64,000 nt of DNA from Pseudarthrobacter oxydans (GCF_030812335.1 NZ_JAUSSN010000004.1:372001-436000), one strand, 5' to 3'. Counted from the first letter of the stretch, positions 8,522-16,922 are shown. Notes: generated by a model from the sequence alone, not told the origin. Made by a program: numbers and translations.

Positions 8522-9979
8522 ATGAAACAGACGGCGCCGGGTGACGCCCCGCCCGCGCAGCCCCTCTGGCGCAACCGGGACTTCGTCCTGGCCAGCAGTG
8601 CCCGCTTCATCGCCACGGCCGGCATGGGCGCCGTCATCATCAGCGTCATGCTACACCTGCAGAACCTCGCCGCCGCCGGCCAGACGGCCATCGCCGGACC
8701 CTGGCTCGTGGCGGCCTATCTGCTCTGCTCGGCGCTCCCCCTGGTGCTGCTGGCGCCGTGGGCGGGCCGGCTGGCCGACACCCGGGATTCCAGGACGCTG
8801 GCGACGGCGTCCGCCGTGGTCAGTGCCGCCGCGGTCGCCGGGATGGGGCTGGGCATGCAGTATCTGGACAACTATCTACCCGTGCTGTTCGCCATGACGT
8901 TCCTCCTCGACACCGCCCAGGCGGTGGCCGGGCCGACCTGGCAGGCCCTGCTGCCCCGGATCGTGGGCGAGGAACGGACCCCGCGGGCGCTGGGCACCAT
9001 GCAGGCCACCATCATGATCGCCAGCATGGTTGGACCGGCGGCCGGGGGGCTGCTCAGCGGCTGGGGCGGATCCGGCCTGGTGTTTGCGGTGGCCAGCGGC
9101 TGCTACCTGGCGATGGCCGCCGGTGCCATGCTGATCCGGACCCGCCGCGGCACGGCCGCCGAGCGGGTCGGCAAAGAGCCTCCGGCCCTGCTGAACGGGC
9201 TGCGCCTGATCCGGCGTGACGGCCTGGTCTGGGCCCTGGTCCTCGGCGCGCTGTTCTTTATCACCGTCGGCGAGGCGACCAACGTCCTTGAGGTGTTCCT
9301 GGCCCGCGACGAGCTCGGCGCCACCGAGACGCAGTACGGGCTGCTGGCCGCGTCGTTCGGCCTCGGGATGGCGTCCGGGGCGGGGCTGGCCAGCCGGATC
9401 ACGAGCCACCCCACCCGGCTGCGCGCGCTGCTGGTCTCGATGGCCCTGACCTCGGCCTTCCTGGGGATCATGTCCCTGGTGCCGAACATGGAACTGTTGT
9501 TCATCGCCTACACCGCCATGGGGGCCAGCTGCGGGATGCTGAATGCGTGCTTCGGGGCGATCGCGATCATGCGGATCCCGGAAAGCGGCCGCGGCCAGGC
9601 CATGGCGATCATCGGCGGCATGACCCGGGCCGTGGCCATCGGGGCGCTCGCGCTGGGCGGGCTGCTCGGTGCCCTGCTCCCCATCCGGGTGAGCTTCCTG
9701 GTCGCCGGGGTGGGCGGGGTCCTGGCGGCCCTAGTCGTCACCGCGTACGTCCTGCCGCGCTACGGCAGCGAGGGCGCGGCAAGTCCCGCGGTTCCCGCCG
9801 CAGGGACTGCGCCGGCGGCGGCGTCAGGCGGGCAGCAGGAAGCCGTCGCGGACCAGGTTCCCCACCTCGGTGAGGACGCCGGCGCGGAAGGTCCCGGCGT
9901 CCCAGTCCTCGCCCCCGCCCAGGAGCGCCTCAAGGGCGCCGACGATCTGCCCGACGGACAGGTCGCCGTCGCACGCTGA
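8522..9979 (+). CDS. MFS transporter (drug-efflux type)
   Basis: This 485-residue integral membrane protein has about 12 transmembrane helices. The first begins at FVLASSARFIATAGMGAVII. The loop after helix 2 has the MFS signature-like PWAGRLADTRDSRTL. The likely role is proton-driven export of small molecules, possibly a drug, because it is divergent from an ArsR regulator. The ATG at 8522 is used; it is immediately downstream of a strong promoter. The membrane domain ends near VVTAYVLPRYG (about 9770). The last 65 residues are Ala/Gly/Pro-rich and come from reading through the 3' end of the convergent methyltransferase gene in antisense. The tail therefore looks like an extension created by loss of an earlier stop. 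Confidence 0.85.
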   Translation: MKQTAPGDAPPAQPLWRNRDFVLASSARFIATAGMGAVIISVMLHLQNLAAAGQTAIAGPWLVAAYLLCSALPLVLLAPWAGRLADTRDSRTLATASAVVSAAAVAGMGLGMQYLDNYLPVLFAMTFLLDTAQAVAGPTWQALLPRIVGEERTPRALGTMQATIMIASMVGPAAGGLLSGWGGSGLVFAVASGCYLAMAAGAMLIRTRRGTAAERVGKEPPALLNGLRLIRRDGLVWALVLGALFFITVGEATNVLEVFLARDELGATETQYGLLAASFGLGMASGAGLASRITSHPTRLRALLVSMALTSAFLGIMSLVPNMELLFIAYTAMGASCGMLNACFGAIAIMRIPESGRGQAMAIIGGMTRAVAIGALALGGLLGALLPIRVSFLVAGVGGVLAALVVTAYVLPRYGSEGAASPAVPAAGTAPAAASGGQQEAVADQVPHLGEDAGAEGPGVPVLAPAQERLKGADDLPDGQVAVAR

Positions 9980-11533
9980 GACAAAGCCGGCCAGCTCGGT
10001 GCTGAGCAGGTTGGTGCGGCGCAGGCCGGCACCCTGGCGCAGCAGGATGACGCCGGGGTGTTCGGCTCCGGGTCGCTGGTGCCGCTCCTCGGTGACGTCC
10101 TCGGCCACAAGCAGGTGCGCCGCCGCCAGATCGTGGTCCGCCAGCCAGTCGGCGCGTTCCACGGCGGCACCCAGGTGCGGGCCGACGGGCTGCTCGATCG
10201 GATAGGTGATCTCCTCGAAGCGCCGCAGCGCCGGGGTGGCGCCGTCGGCGGGCCGCCGCAGCCAGATCATCCCGAAGCCGATGGCCTCGACGCTGCGGGA
10301 GGCGAAGTCGTCCAGGTACGCGGCGTACGAGTCCTGGAAGAGCCGCCGGTCGCGGGCCTCGGAGGCGTCCTGCAGCCAGGTTTCAGCGTACTGTTCCGGG
10401 CTGACCTGCTCGCGCTGGATGAACCAGGCGTCCGCGTCCGGGCCGGCCCAGCGCTGGGGCCGCTCGTCCCAGGCCGCGCCCGCCGGGATTTCCCAGTTGC
10501 CCAGGAGCTGGGCCGTTCCGCCGGGGGTCAGGACCGAGGGGAGGTCGCGGACCAGCGCGGCGACGATGTCATCGCCCGGCAAGCCGCCGTCGCGGTAGGT
10601 GAACTGGTCGCCGGCGGCCTCCCCCAGGCTGCGCGGCGTGATCACGAACGGCGGGTTGGAGACCACCAGCTCAAACTCCTCGCCCGCCACCGGATCGAGC
10701 AGCGAGCCACGGCGCAGGCTCACCCGGGCTTCCGGATCGGAGGGGTCCAGGTGCAGCTGGCCGGCGTTGAGGAGCAGGTTGAAGCGGGTGAACGCGAGGG
10801 CGCGGTCGGAGATGTCGGTGGCCGTCACGTGCTCGGCATGGTGGAGCAGGTGGAACGTCTGGATGCCGCAGCCGGTGCCGAGGTCCAGGGCCCGGGCCAC
10901 GTGCCGGCGGGCGGTGACCTGCACCAGTGTGGTGGAGGCCTGCCCGATCCCGAGGACGTGGTCGTGGCGCAGCACCCCGGGGCGCTGGTGGGCGGCGAGG
11001 TCGCTGGCCACCCAGAGCTCCGCGCCGCCGCTGACAGTTTCTTCCCTCCGGGCGTCTTCCCCCTGGGCGTCTTCCCTCCGGGCGCCTTCCCTCCGGGCGT
11101 CTTCCCCCTGGGTGTTTTCCCCGGCGGTTCCGTCCCAGCCGTAGGGCCGCAGGTCCACCTTCGCCTGGATCAGGCCGTCGGCGGACGGCTCCACGAGGCC
11201 CAGTTCCAGCAGGCCCGCCGTGCGGATGCCGGGCAGGGCGGCGTCGAGGGTGGCGGCGGGCTGCGGTTCGGCCAGCAGCCAGAAGCGGACGACGGCGGCG
11301 AGCGCCGCCGTCGTCGGCTCCCCGCGGCGGGCCGCCTCGGTGACGATCAGCGCCGGAACCAGCTGGTCCCGGCCCAGGGCGCTGTGCGCGGCCGCGCCGA
11401 GCAGTGCGGCGACGCCGTCAACGGTGTAGCCGATGCCGCGCAGGTCCGCGGCCAGGGCGTCGAGCAGGACGGGGAGGTCGCTGCGAGGGGCGTCGGGGGT
11501 GTTGCCGGCCGTGAAATGCGTTGAGGGAGTCAC
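9824..11533 (-). CDS. Class I SAM-dependent methyltransferase (NPPF motif)
   Basis: This is a 569-residue protein. Residues 1-140 are an N-terminal helical domain (LLDALAADLRGIGYTVDGVA). A central Rossmann methyltransferase domain has the SAM motif ALDLGTGCGIQTFHLL near residue 215 and catalytic motif VVSNPPFVITPRS near residue 290, as in N5-glutamine or adenine/guanine N-methyltransferases. The C-terminal third is uncharacterised. An acidic/basic insertion just before the core is encoded by 15-bp tandem repeats (11040-11125). The GTG start at 11533 looks leaderless: minus-strand TAAACT (11540-11545) lies 6 nt upstream. The substrate cannot be read from sequence; RNA or protein release-factor-type modification is possible. 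The 3' end overlaps the MFS gene by 156 bp. Confidence 0.85.
   Translation of the reverse strand: MTPSTHFTAGNTPDAPRSDLPVLLDALAADLRGIGYTVDGVAALLGAAAHSALGRDQLVPALIVTEAARRGEPTTAALAAVVRFWLLAEPQPAATLDAALPGIRTAGLLELGLVEPSADGLIQAKVDLRPYGWDGTAGENTQGEDARREGARREDAQGEDARREETVSGGAELWVASDLAAHQRPGVLRHDHVLGIGQASTTLVQVTARRHVARALDLGTGCGIQTFHLLHHAEHVTATDISDRALAFTRFNLLLNAGQLHLDPSDPEARVSLRRGSLLDPVAGEEFELVVSNPPFVITPRSLGEAAGDQFTYRDGGLPGDDIVAALVRDLPSVLTPGGTAQLLGNWEIPAGAAWDERPQRWAGPDADAWFIQREQVSPEQYAETWLQDASEARDRRLFQDSYAAYLDDFASRSVEAIGFGMIWLRRPADGATPALRRFEEITYPIEQPVGPHLGAAVERADWLADHDLAAAHLLVAEDVTEERHQRPGAEHPGVILLRQGAGLRRTNLLSTELAGFVSACDGDLSVGQIVGALEALLGGGEDWDAGTFRAGVLTEVGNLVRDGFLLPA
11040..11125. repeat. 15-bp tandem repeat inside the methyltransferase gene
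   Basis: About five copies of a 15-bp unit alternate between GGGCGTCTTCCCTCC and GGGCGTCTTCCCCCT variants. On the coding strand they give a pentapeptide series such as EDARR / EGARR / EDAQG. Because the unit is a multiple of three, copy number can change without a frameshift; it encodes a flexible charged linker before the catalytic core. Confidence 0.8.
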
Positions 11534-11629
11534 CGGACAAGTTTAGTCCAGGCCCCCGGGGCCGGGGCCGGGCCGGGCCCAGGCCCCCGCTGTGCGGGGG
11601 CCTGGGACGGCGTGGCGGGACGCGTCGGG

Positions 11630-12394
11630 TCAGAGGTTCTTCGCGACGTAGATCCGGAGGGCGTCGCGGACGAAGGCGGCCCCGGCTTCGCCGCCGTAGT
11701 TCGCGGCAAACCGCGGATCGGCAACGTACATCTCACCGAGACCGGTGACGTAGCCCTTCAGGTCGCCCTCACGGCCGGTGGCGGAGGCCGGCGTGCCGGG
11801 TATTCCGGTGAGCCATTCGACCTGCCGCCTGGCCAGCTCCTGCGCCTCGGCGCTGTCCGCGGCGGCACCGGACTCCGCCGCCGCGATCCAGTCGCTGCCC
11901 AGCTGCCGGGAGCGCTGCTTCCAGGCGTCTTTTTCGGCCGGGCCCATCCCCCGCCACCAGGAATCGCCCTGCGCGTACGCGTCCTTGCCCCAGCGCTCCT
12001 CGACCTCGTCCTTGTACTGCGTGTGGTCGAAGCCGTCGAACATTTTCTCCGCCATGATCTGTTCTCCTTCTTTCAGTGCTTCAATCGTCTGCCGGACCGA
12101 GGCGACCTGCCGTGCCAGCCGGTCCTGTTCCTGCCGGAGCCAGTCCAGGTGCCGGCCCAGGGCCTTAACGGCATCGGGCTCGTGGCCGAGGACTTCGGCG
12201 ATGGCGGGGAGCCCAAGCCCCAGGTCCCGCAGGAGCAGGATGCGCTGCAGCCGCACGAGCGAGGCCTGGTTGTAGAACCGGTAGCCGTTGTCGCCGGTCC
12301 GGCTGGGTTTGAGCAGCCCGACGTCGTCGTAGTGGCGCAGTGTCCGGCTCGTGGTCCCGGCGATCCTGGCGATCTGCTGCACAGACCATTCCAC
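11630..12394 (-). CDS. MerR-family regulator with TipAS-like effector domain
   Basis: This 254-residue regulator has an N-terminal MerR winged helix-turn-helix (SVQQIARIAGTTSRTLRHYD, then GYRFYNQASLVRLQRILLLR). A dimerising coiled coil follows (residues about 75-110), then a C-terminal TipAS domain starting MAEKMFDGFDHTQYKDEVEE. TipAS domains bind thiopeptide antibiotics and related peptides. The GTG at 12394 follows a G-rich ribosome site. A second ribosome site, AAGGAG at 12064-12069, stands 8 nt before the internal ATG at 12055, so the TipAS domain (141 residues) may also be made alone, as in Streptomyces tipA. The upstream palindrome and 19-bp spacer promoter point to autoregulation. Confidence 0.93.
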   Translation of the reverse strand: MEWSVQQIARIAGTTSRTLRHYDDVGLLKPSRTGDNGYRFYNQASLVRLQRILLLRDLGLGLPAIAEVLGHEPDAVKALGRHLDWLRQEQDRLARQVASVRQTIEALKEGEQIMAEKMFDGFDHTQYKDEVEERWGKDAYAQGDSWWRGMGPAEKDAWKQRSRQLGSDWIAAAESGAAADSAEAQELARRQVEWLTGIPGTPASATGREGDLKGYVTGLGEMYVADPRFAANYGGEAGAAFVRDALRIYVAKNL

Positions 12395-12447
12395 GTGGCT
12401 GCCCCCCTTTCCGTTCCGGAACCGGCCCCTTCCGGGCCGGTATCCCG

Positions 12448-12478
12448 ATGCTAGAGCTTGACGCTACGTCAAGGTCAA
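12448..12478 (-). promoter_or_regulatory. MerR-type promoter with operator between -35 and -10
   Basis: On the minus strand TTGACC (complement of 12473-12478) and TAGCAT (complement of 12448-12453) are separated by 19 bp, the stretched spacer typical of MerR-activated promoters. Inside the spacer lies a perfect 7-3-7 palindrome, CTTGACG-CTA-CGTCAAG (12457-12473). This is the expected layout for autoregulation of the TipA-like gene. Confidence 0.8.
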
Positions 12479-12597
12479 GGCCCTGGCCTGGGCCCGGGTT
12501 CGGGCCGGGTCGGGGTCGGGCCCGGCTCGGTGGTCGGCCGGAACGTTGGCTCTGCGGCCGGCAGCTGGAGCTTCAGCCCGGATGCGGCGGGCTGCCG

Positions 12598-12603
12598 TAC
12601 TAT
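12598..12603 (+). promoter_or_regulatory. -10 box of the leader peptide and PheS-related ligase gene
   Basis: TACTAT lies exactly 6 nt before ATG 12610, so transcription should begin at the leader peptide's start codon. No strong -35 box is seen. Confidence 0.5.
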
Positions 12604-12609
12604 TGGCGT

Positions 12610-12681
12610 ATGCACACGCAGCAGCGATTTATCAGCCCTCGGCCGCTTTCCGGCCGCACGGGCTTCTTGTCGCGCGCGTAA
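12610..12681 (+). CDS. Putative 23-residue leader peptide upstream of the PheS-related ligase
   Basis: The short frame MHTQQRFISPRPLSGRTGFL plus SRA ends at TAA 12679-12681. It begins 6 nt after a TACTAT box, giving a leaderless message, a common form for actinobacterial leader peptides. It contains two Phe codons. A CGGCCG...CGGCCG hairpin lies inside it, and a CTGCA...TGCAG hairpin lies between it and the ligase start. Translation-coupled or attenuation control of the ligase is inferred; the peptide may also be chance. Confidence 0.45.
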   Translation: MHTQQRFISPRPLSGRTGFLSRA

Positions 12682-12761
12682 CTGCAGCCGCCGGGGTCCG
12701 TCCGGTGCAGTGGCCGAGGGTGCAGTTCCCCCCTCCCGCACTCCAGACCAAGGACCCCCTC

Positions 12762-13919
12762 ATGAAGACGTATTTGACCCCCGCTGACCTGCAATCAGCC
12801 CTCGCGCTCCGCGATCTGTCCGATCCAGCCCAGGGCCCGCACGCGATGACCCTGCTGCTGGCCGAAATCACAAGGGCGCTGCAAAGCCTCTGGGGCATCG
12901 AAGTTGAGACGCACCGGCTCAGCCCCCTCGTCGCCACCGCCGACAACTACGACCGCCTGGGCTACTCCCCCGGCGACGTCACGCGCGATTCACGCTACTC
13001 CCGCCATGTCAGCCCCACGGTGATGCTGCGGAGCCACACCTCGGCGGGTGTTCCGGCCCTGCTGGACTCGCTGCGCCAGGAAATGGGCCACTACGACCGG
13101 CTGCATGCGCTGCCCGGCCTGGTGTACCGGCGGGACTCGATCGACCGCACCCATGTGGGCGCCCCGCACCAGCTGGATCTGTGGCGGCTCAAAGCGCGCG
13201 GCCTGCTGGGTCCCGCCGAGCTGGACCGGATGATGGCGGCCGTCGTGGAGGCCGTGCTGCCGGCGGCACTGCACCCGGACGTCCAGTGGCGCGCGACCCC
13301 GGCGAACCACCACTACACGGATACCGGCTGGCAGCTCGACGTGCTCGTCAGCCAGCCGGACGGCAGCCGGGAATGGCTGGAACTGGCCGAATGCGGCCTC
13401 GTCGCCGCGCAGGTCCTTCGCGGCTCCGGACTGGATCCCCGCCGCTGGGCAGGTCTCGCCCTGGGACTGGGGCTGGACCGTGCGCTGATGCTGCGCAAAG
13501 GGATCCGGGACATCCGGCTCCTGCGCGCGGAGAACTCCGAGATCCAGGTCCAGCTGCTGGACCTGGACGCCTACCGGCCCGTGTCGGTCATGCCGGAGGT
13601 CCGGCGCGATCTGTCCCTCGTGCTCGGCTCCGCGGCGGACGCCGACGTCGAACTGCTGGGTGACCGTGCACGGACGGCCCTCGGGCCGGAGTCCGAGGTG
13701 CTGGCCGCGCTGGAGATCCGGGCCGTCACCCCGGCGTCGGGGCTTCCGCCGGCCGCCGTCGAACGGCTCCGGCTCGCCCCGGGCCAGGTGAACGTGCTTT
13801 TGCGGCTGGTGCTGCAGCCGCTGGACCGGACGCTGACGGACGGGGAGGCCAACCTCCTGCGCGACCGCGTGTACCTTGCCCTGCACCGGGGCCAGGTGCT
13901 CGAGCTGATCGCCGGGTAG
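12762..13919 (+). CDS. srmL: PheS-related ligase (SrmL-type, phenylalanyl-tRNA synthetase paralogue)
   Basis: This 385-residue protein is related to the phenylalanyl-tRNA synthetase alpha subunit (class II catalytic fold) but is not the housekeeping enzyme. The N-terminal two-thirds holds the catalytic-like core: DRLGYSPGDVTRDSRYSRHV, then LRSHTSAGVPALLDS, then LDVLVSQPDGSREWLELAEC, and class II motif 3-like LALGLGLDRALMLRKGIRDI. The C-terminal 110 residues (PEVRRDLSLVLGSAADADVE onward) resemble the tRNA anticodon-binding FDX-ACB domain normally found on PheT. So it is a fused, shortened form. In annotation this family is called the 'PheS-related mystery ligase'; the substrate is unknown. Start ATG 12762 has AAGGA 7 nt upstream. 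A leader peptide lies just before it. Confidence 0.8.
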   Translation: MKTYLTPADLQSALALRDLSDPAQGPHAMTLLLAEITRALQSLWGIEVETHRLSPLVATADNYDRLGYSPGDVTRDSRYSRHVSPTVMLRSHTSAGVPALLDSLRQEMGHYDRLHALPGLVYRRDSIDRTHVGAPHQLDLWRLKARGLLGPAELDRMMAAVVEAVLPAALHPDVQWRATPANHHYTDTGWQLDVLVSQPDGSREWLELAECGLVAAQVLRGSGLDPRRWAGLALGLGLDRALMLRKGIRDIRLLRAENSEIQVQLLDLDAYRPVSVMPEVRRDLSLVLGSAADADVELLGDRARTALGPESEVLAALEIRAVTPASGLPPAAVERLRLAPGQVNVLLRLVLQPLDRTLTDGEANLLRDRVYLALHRGQVLELIAG

Positions 13920-13989
13920 GGCTGCGGGGCCGCTGCGGGCCGGCAGCCGGGAAATCAGCTGCCGGCCGCAGCGGCGGTAAGTTGGAGGC

Positions 13990-14493
13990 ATGCTCTTCCT
14001 TTTCCCCGGCCCCCGGCGTGCCCGGTCCGTCCGGCGCGCCACCCGGCCCTTCCGTCACCCGGCCTGGCCCGTCGGGCGTGCGGTGCGCGGCCTCGCGGCG
14101 GGCGCCGCCGTCGTCCTGGCCGCAGCCGCGTGCTCCTCGGCCGGTTCCATCGAGTCGGCCGATGTGCCGGCGTGGAGGGCGACGGCGCTTCCCTCCGCCG
14201 CCGGGGTAGTGGTCGAGGATGCCGGAAAGATCCTCAACCGGGACCCGATCGTCAAGACCGCACCCGGGATCGCAGCCGGCAGCTATATCCTGACCATCAC
14301 CTGCGACGGCGGCGGCAAGGCCTTCTTCGACGTCTCCCTGGACGGCACCAGACTGACCGAGGCCGGCGCGGCCTGCAACGGCAGCCGCGAGACGGCACGC
14401 ATCAAAATCCCCGCCGCCGGCACGCTTCAGATCGGCGCCTCCAGCGTGGATGCCCCGCTCATTTACGCCTACCACCTGGCGCCTGCGGCCTAG
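13990..14493 (+). CDS. Lipoprotein, first of three paralogues
   Basis: This 167-residue protein has a long basic N-terminus, a hydrophobic segment (LAAGAAVVLAAAACSS) and a lipobox with Cys at about residue 42, so it should be a lipid-anchored exported protein. The mature C-terminal domain has the pattern G-[S]-Y-x-L-T-x-x-C (AGSYILTITCDGGG), a second Cys (EAGAACNG) and a final beta-rich stretch. The same pattern recurs in the next two genes. The ATG lies 6 nt after TAAGTT (13978-13983), a leaderless start. I do not recognise a named domain; the two cysteines may form a disulfide. Confidence 0.7.
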   Translation: MLFLFPGPRRARSVRRATRPFRHPAWPVGRAVRGLAAGAAVVLAAAACSSAGSIESADVPAWRATALPSAAGVVVEDAGKILNRDPIVKTAPGIAAGSYILTITCDGGGKAFFDVSLDGTRLTEAGAACNGSRETARIKIPAAGTLQIGASSVDAPLIYAYHLAPAA

Positions 14494-14560
14494 CAGCCTG
14501 CATCCGACACGGCAGAGAGCCGGGACTTGTGTTCAAGGCCCCCGCCGCTAGGCTCGGTGC

Positions 14561-15133
14561 ATGTCTGCTACTGGGGGTATGCACCGGCCGGTCCGGGCCG
14601 CACTGTTGCTGGCGGTGGCCGCCGCTGCCGCGGGACTAACCGGATGTGAAGTCGCGGACGACGTCGGGCTCCCACCGGACGCAGCCGGGCCGTCCGCCCG
14701 GTCCTACCCGGCGAGGGCGCCGCTGCCCACCCGGGACCCGGAACTGGCTGCCGCCGAGGCCCGCAACCTGGTGGAGTTGGAGGCCGTGCTCGGCTCGCCG
14801 GAGGGTCTTCTCTTCGGCGGATCGGGCGGGATTGGCGGCACCGGCAGCAGCGGACTCGGGACGTCGGGCATTATCACCCGGGCCGGCCAATACAAGGTCA
14901 CCGCAGCCTGCGTCGGGGCACCCGATGCGCACCTGTCCGTCACCCAGGGCGCGCGTCAGGGCGGCACGCTCCTGGAGCGCAACTTCGACTGCGGCGAGGT
15001 GACGGAAGCGTTGATCGATCTGGTTCCCGGGACTGCATCGGCTCACCTCATCCGGTATGGCAGCGGCGTCCCCGGGCCCGGAACGGGCGCCGTTGCAGGC
15101 GTCCGGATCAGCTTTGACGCGTCTGGGCAGTAG
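14561..15133 (+). CDS. Lipoprotein, second of three paralogues
   Basis: This 190-residue lipoprotein has signal sequence VRAALLLAVAAAAAGLTGCE with lipobox LTGC. A disordered Pro/Ala-rich and Gly/Ser-rich linker follows (GGSGGIGGTGSSGLGTSG). The C-terminal domain is AGQYKVTAACVGAPDAHLSV, with a second cysteine in NFDCGEVTEAL, matching the domain of the flanking genes. The start ATG is 6 nt after TAGGCT (14549-14554) with TTGTGT 16 bp upstream, so this gene has its own leaderless promoter. A second in-frame ATG at 14579 is an alternative. Function is unknown. Confidence 0.7.
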   Translation: MSATGGMHRPVRAALLLAVAAAAAGLTGCEVADDVGLPPDAAGPSARSYPARAPLPTRDPELAAAEARNLVELEAVLGSPEGLLFGGSGGIGGTGSSGLGTSGIITRAGQYKVTAACVGAPDAHLSVTQGARQGGTLLERNFDCGEVTEALIDLVPGTASAHLIRYGSGVPGPGTGAVAGVRISFDASGQ

Positions 15134-15206
15134 GCACCGGCGCAGCGCCTCTTTCGGCCGCCGTTGGACTCTGGCGCCTGGGCAGGGGCGGGGTTAAAGT
15201 CTGGAT

Positions 15207-15746
15207 ATGCCCACTGTTCCGGTGTCGAGCGTGGCCCGGACTCGCACGGCAACCGCCGTGGGACTCTCCTGGATGCTGGCCATGGCGATGGCACTGGCCG
15301 GCTGCGCGTACGAATACGACGACGGTTTTGCCAGCGGGACGGAATCCCCATCCGCCCCGGAGTTCACCGATGCGGCGCTGCCGCGGGACCCGTCGACGCG
15401 GTGGCCCGTCTCAGGGGCCGAGCTGGATGCGTGGCTGGCGCAGGTGCTCCCCGCCACCGAAGGCCAGGTGTTCCATACCGGTTACGGCACCCTTGAAGCG
15501 GACGAGGTACGGGAGGAGATCACCGCCCCGCTGCCAAGTGGGAGCTACTCGGTGACCCTCGCCTGCCGGAGCCCGCGGCGGGTCTCCTTCACTGTGGCTC
15601 ACGAGAACAAGGAGCTGGTGGAGCTGGAACTGCGCTGCAGGACCTCACGCGTGAACGTGGTGTATCTTCCCGCGGGCTCCGTGCTCACCATCAAGGTCGA
15701 AGCCAACGCCGGAGCCAACTTCGCCTACCGGGTTAGCCGCATCTGA
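15207..15746 (+). CDS. Lipoprotein, third of three paralogues
   Basis: This 179-residue lipoprotein has signal segment SWMLAMAMALAGCAYEYDD with lipobox LAGC near residue 35. The C-terminal domain (PSGSYSVTLACRSPRRVSFT, then LELRCRTSRVNVV) repeats the G-S-Y-x-V-T-x-x-C pattern and the second cysteine of the two upstream paralogues. The ATG lies 6 nt after TAAAGT (15195-15200), again leaderless. Sequence identity outside the key residues is low, so the triplication is old. Role unknown; possibly cell-surface binding or sensing. Confidence 0.7.
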   Translation: MPTVPVSSVARTRTATAVGLSWMLAMAMALAGCAYEYDDGFASGTESPSAPEFTDAALPRDPSTRWPVSGAELDAWLAQVLPATEGQVFHTGYGTLEADEVREEITAPLPSGSYSVTLACRSPRRVSFTVAHENKELVELELRCRTSRVNVVYLPAGSVLTIKVEANAGANFAYRVSRI

Positions 15747-15827
15747 GGTCCCCTGGTCGGCAGCCCCAGCCGGCAGGGCCTTAGGCCGCAGGGGCTTCAA
15801 ACTGCCGGGCTTCAGGGCCGCAGGGCC

Positions 15828-16721
15828 TTAGGCCGCGCAACCGTCCGGGCAGCGCAACGTCTCCGGGCTGGCGGCACAGTCCGAGCAGTAGAGCGTGAGC
15901 GTACGGCAGGACGAGTTGGAGCAGTTCTCGAATTTGCTCGTCGGCGCCGAGCAACGGACGCATGCGCCGATCGTCTTCGCGTCCTCGCTGAATTCAAGGT
16001 GCATGCGCTTGTCGAACACGTAGAGGGAGCCCTCCCAGAGGCCCTGGTCCTTGAAGGTTTCGCCGTAGCGTACGATCCCGCCGTCGAGCTGGTAGACCTC
16101 CTTGAAGCCGCGGTTCACCATCAGGCTGGACAGCACCTCGCAGCGGATGCCGCCGGTGCAGTACGTGACGACCGGTTTGTCCTTGAGCGCGTCGTACTTG
16201 CCGGAGTCGAGTTCCTTGATGAAGTCGTGGGTGGTGGCCACGTCCGGGACGACCGCGTCCTTGAATTTGCCGATCTGGGCCTCGAAGCCGTTGCGGCCGT
16301 CGAAGAACACGACTTCCTCGCCGGCCTCCTTCCGCGCCGCCACGAGCTCGTGCAGTTCCTCGGGCCTGAGGTGCGTGCCGCCGCCGACGACGCCGCCGGC
16401 ATCGACCCTGAGCTCGCCGGGGGCGCCGAAGGACACAATCTCGTCGCGGACTTTGACGCTCAGCCGGGGGAAGTCCGCGGCGCCGCCGTCGGACCACTTC
16501 ACGTCGATACCGTGGAAGCCCTTGTATTCGCGGGTGGCCTTCACGTACTGCTTGACCGCGTTCAGCTCACCGCCGACGGTCGCATTGATGCCGTCCTTGG
16601 AGATGATGATGCGGCCGGTGAGGCCGAGTTTCTCGCAGAGCGCACGCTGCCAGAGCCGGACGGCGTCCGGGTCCGGGAGCGGGGTAAAGCCGTAAAAGAG
16701 CACAATCCTGTTCAAAGCCAC
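15828..16721 (-). CDS. trhO: Oxygen-dependent tRNA uridine(34) hydroxylase, rhodanese family
   Basis: TrhO hydroxylates U34 of certain tRNAs (to 5-hydroxyuridine) using O2. The 297-residue protein starts [20 protein letters not shown], contains the N-terminal acylphosphatase-like domain ([20 protein letters not shown]) and the rhodanese domain with active-site Cys in [18 protein letters not shown]-terminal cysteine-rich tail ([19 protein letters not shown], then [10 protein letters not shown]) suggests a bound metal ion. The GTG at 16721 is used; minus-strand TACCCT (16728-16733) lies 6 nt before it, a leaderless start. Length and motifs are normal for the family. Confidence 0.93.
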   Translation of the reverse strand: MALNRIVLFYGFTPLPDPDAVRLWQRALCEKLGLTGRIIISKDGINATVGGELNAVKQYVKATREYKGFHGIDVKWSDGGAADFPRLSVKVRDEIVSFGAPGELRVDAGGVVGGGTHLRPEELHELVAARKEAGEEVVFFDGRNGFEAQIGKFKDAVVPDVATTHDFIKELDSGKYDALKDKPVVTYCTGGIRCEVLSSLMVNRGFKEVYQLDGGIVRYGETFKDQGLWEGSLYVFDKRMHLEFSEDAKTIGACVRCSAPTSKFENCSNSSCRTLTLYCSDCAASPETLRCPDGCAA

Positions 16722-16922
16722 GTTTTAAGGGTACCGGGTGGACTGAAAGCCCCGGGCAGCGAGCCGGGGCGCAGGGAAGCCCGTTCGTGCGGACCAGCGG
16801 CAGCGGTCCAGGCCCCCGCACCGCCCACACCGGGGCCGCGGTCCGGTCACAATTACGTAAGCAAGACCGGTTACCGGACGCGGCCCCTGTTGCTTGTGGC
16901 GGGGCTGGAATACGCTCATCAC

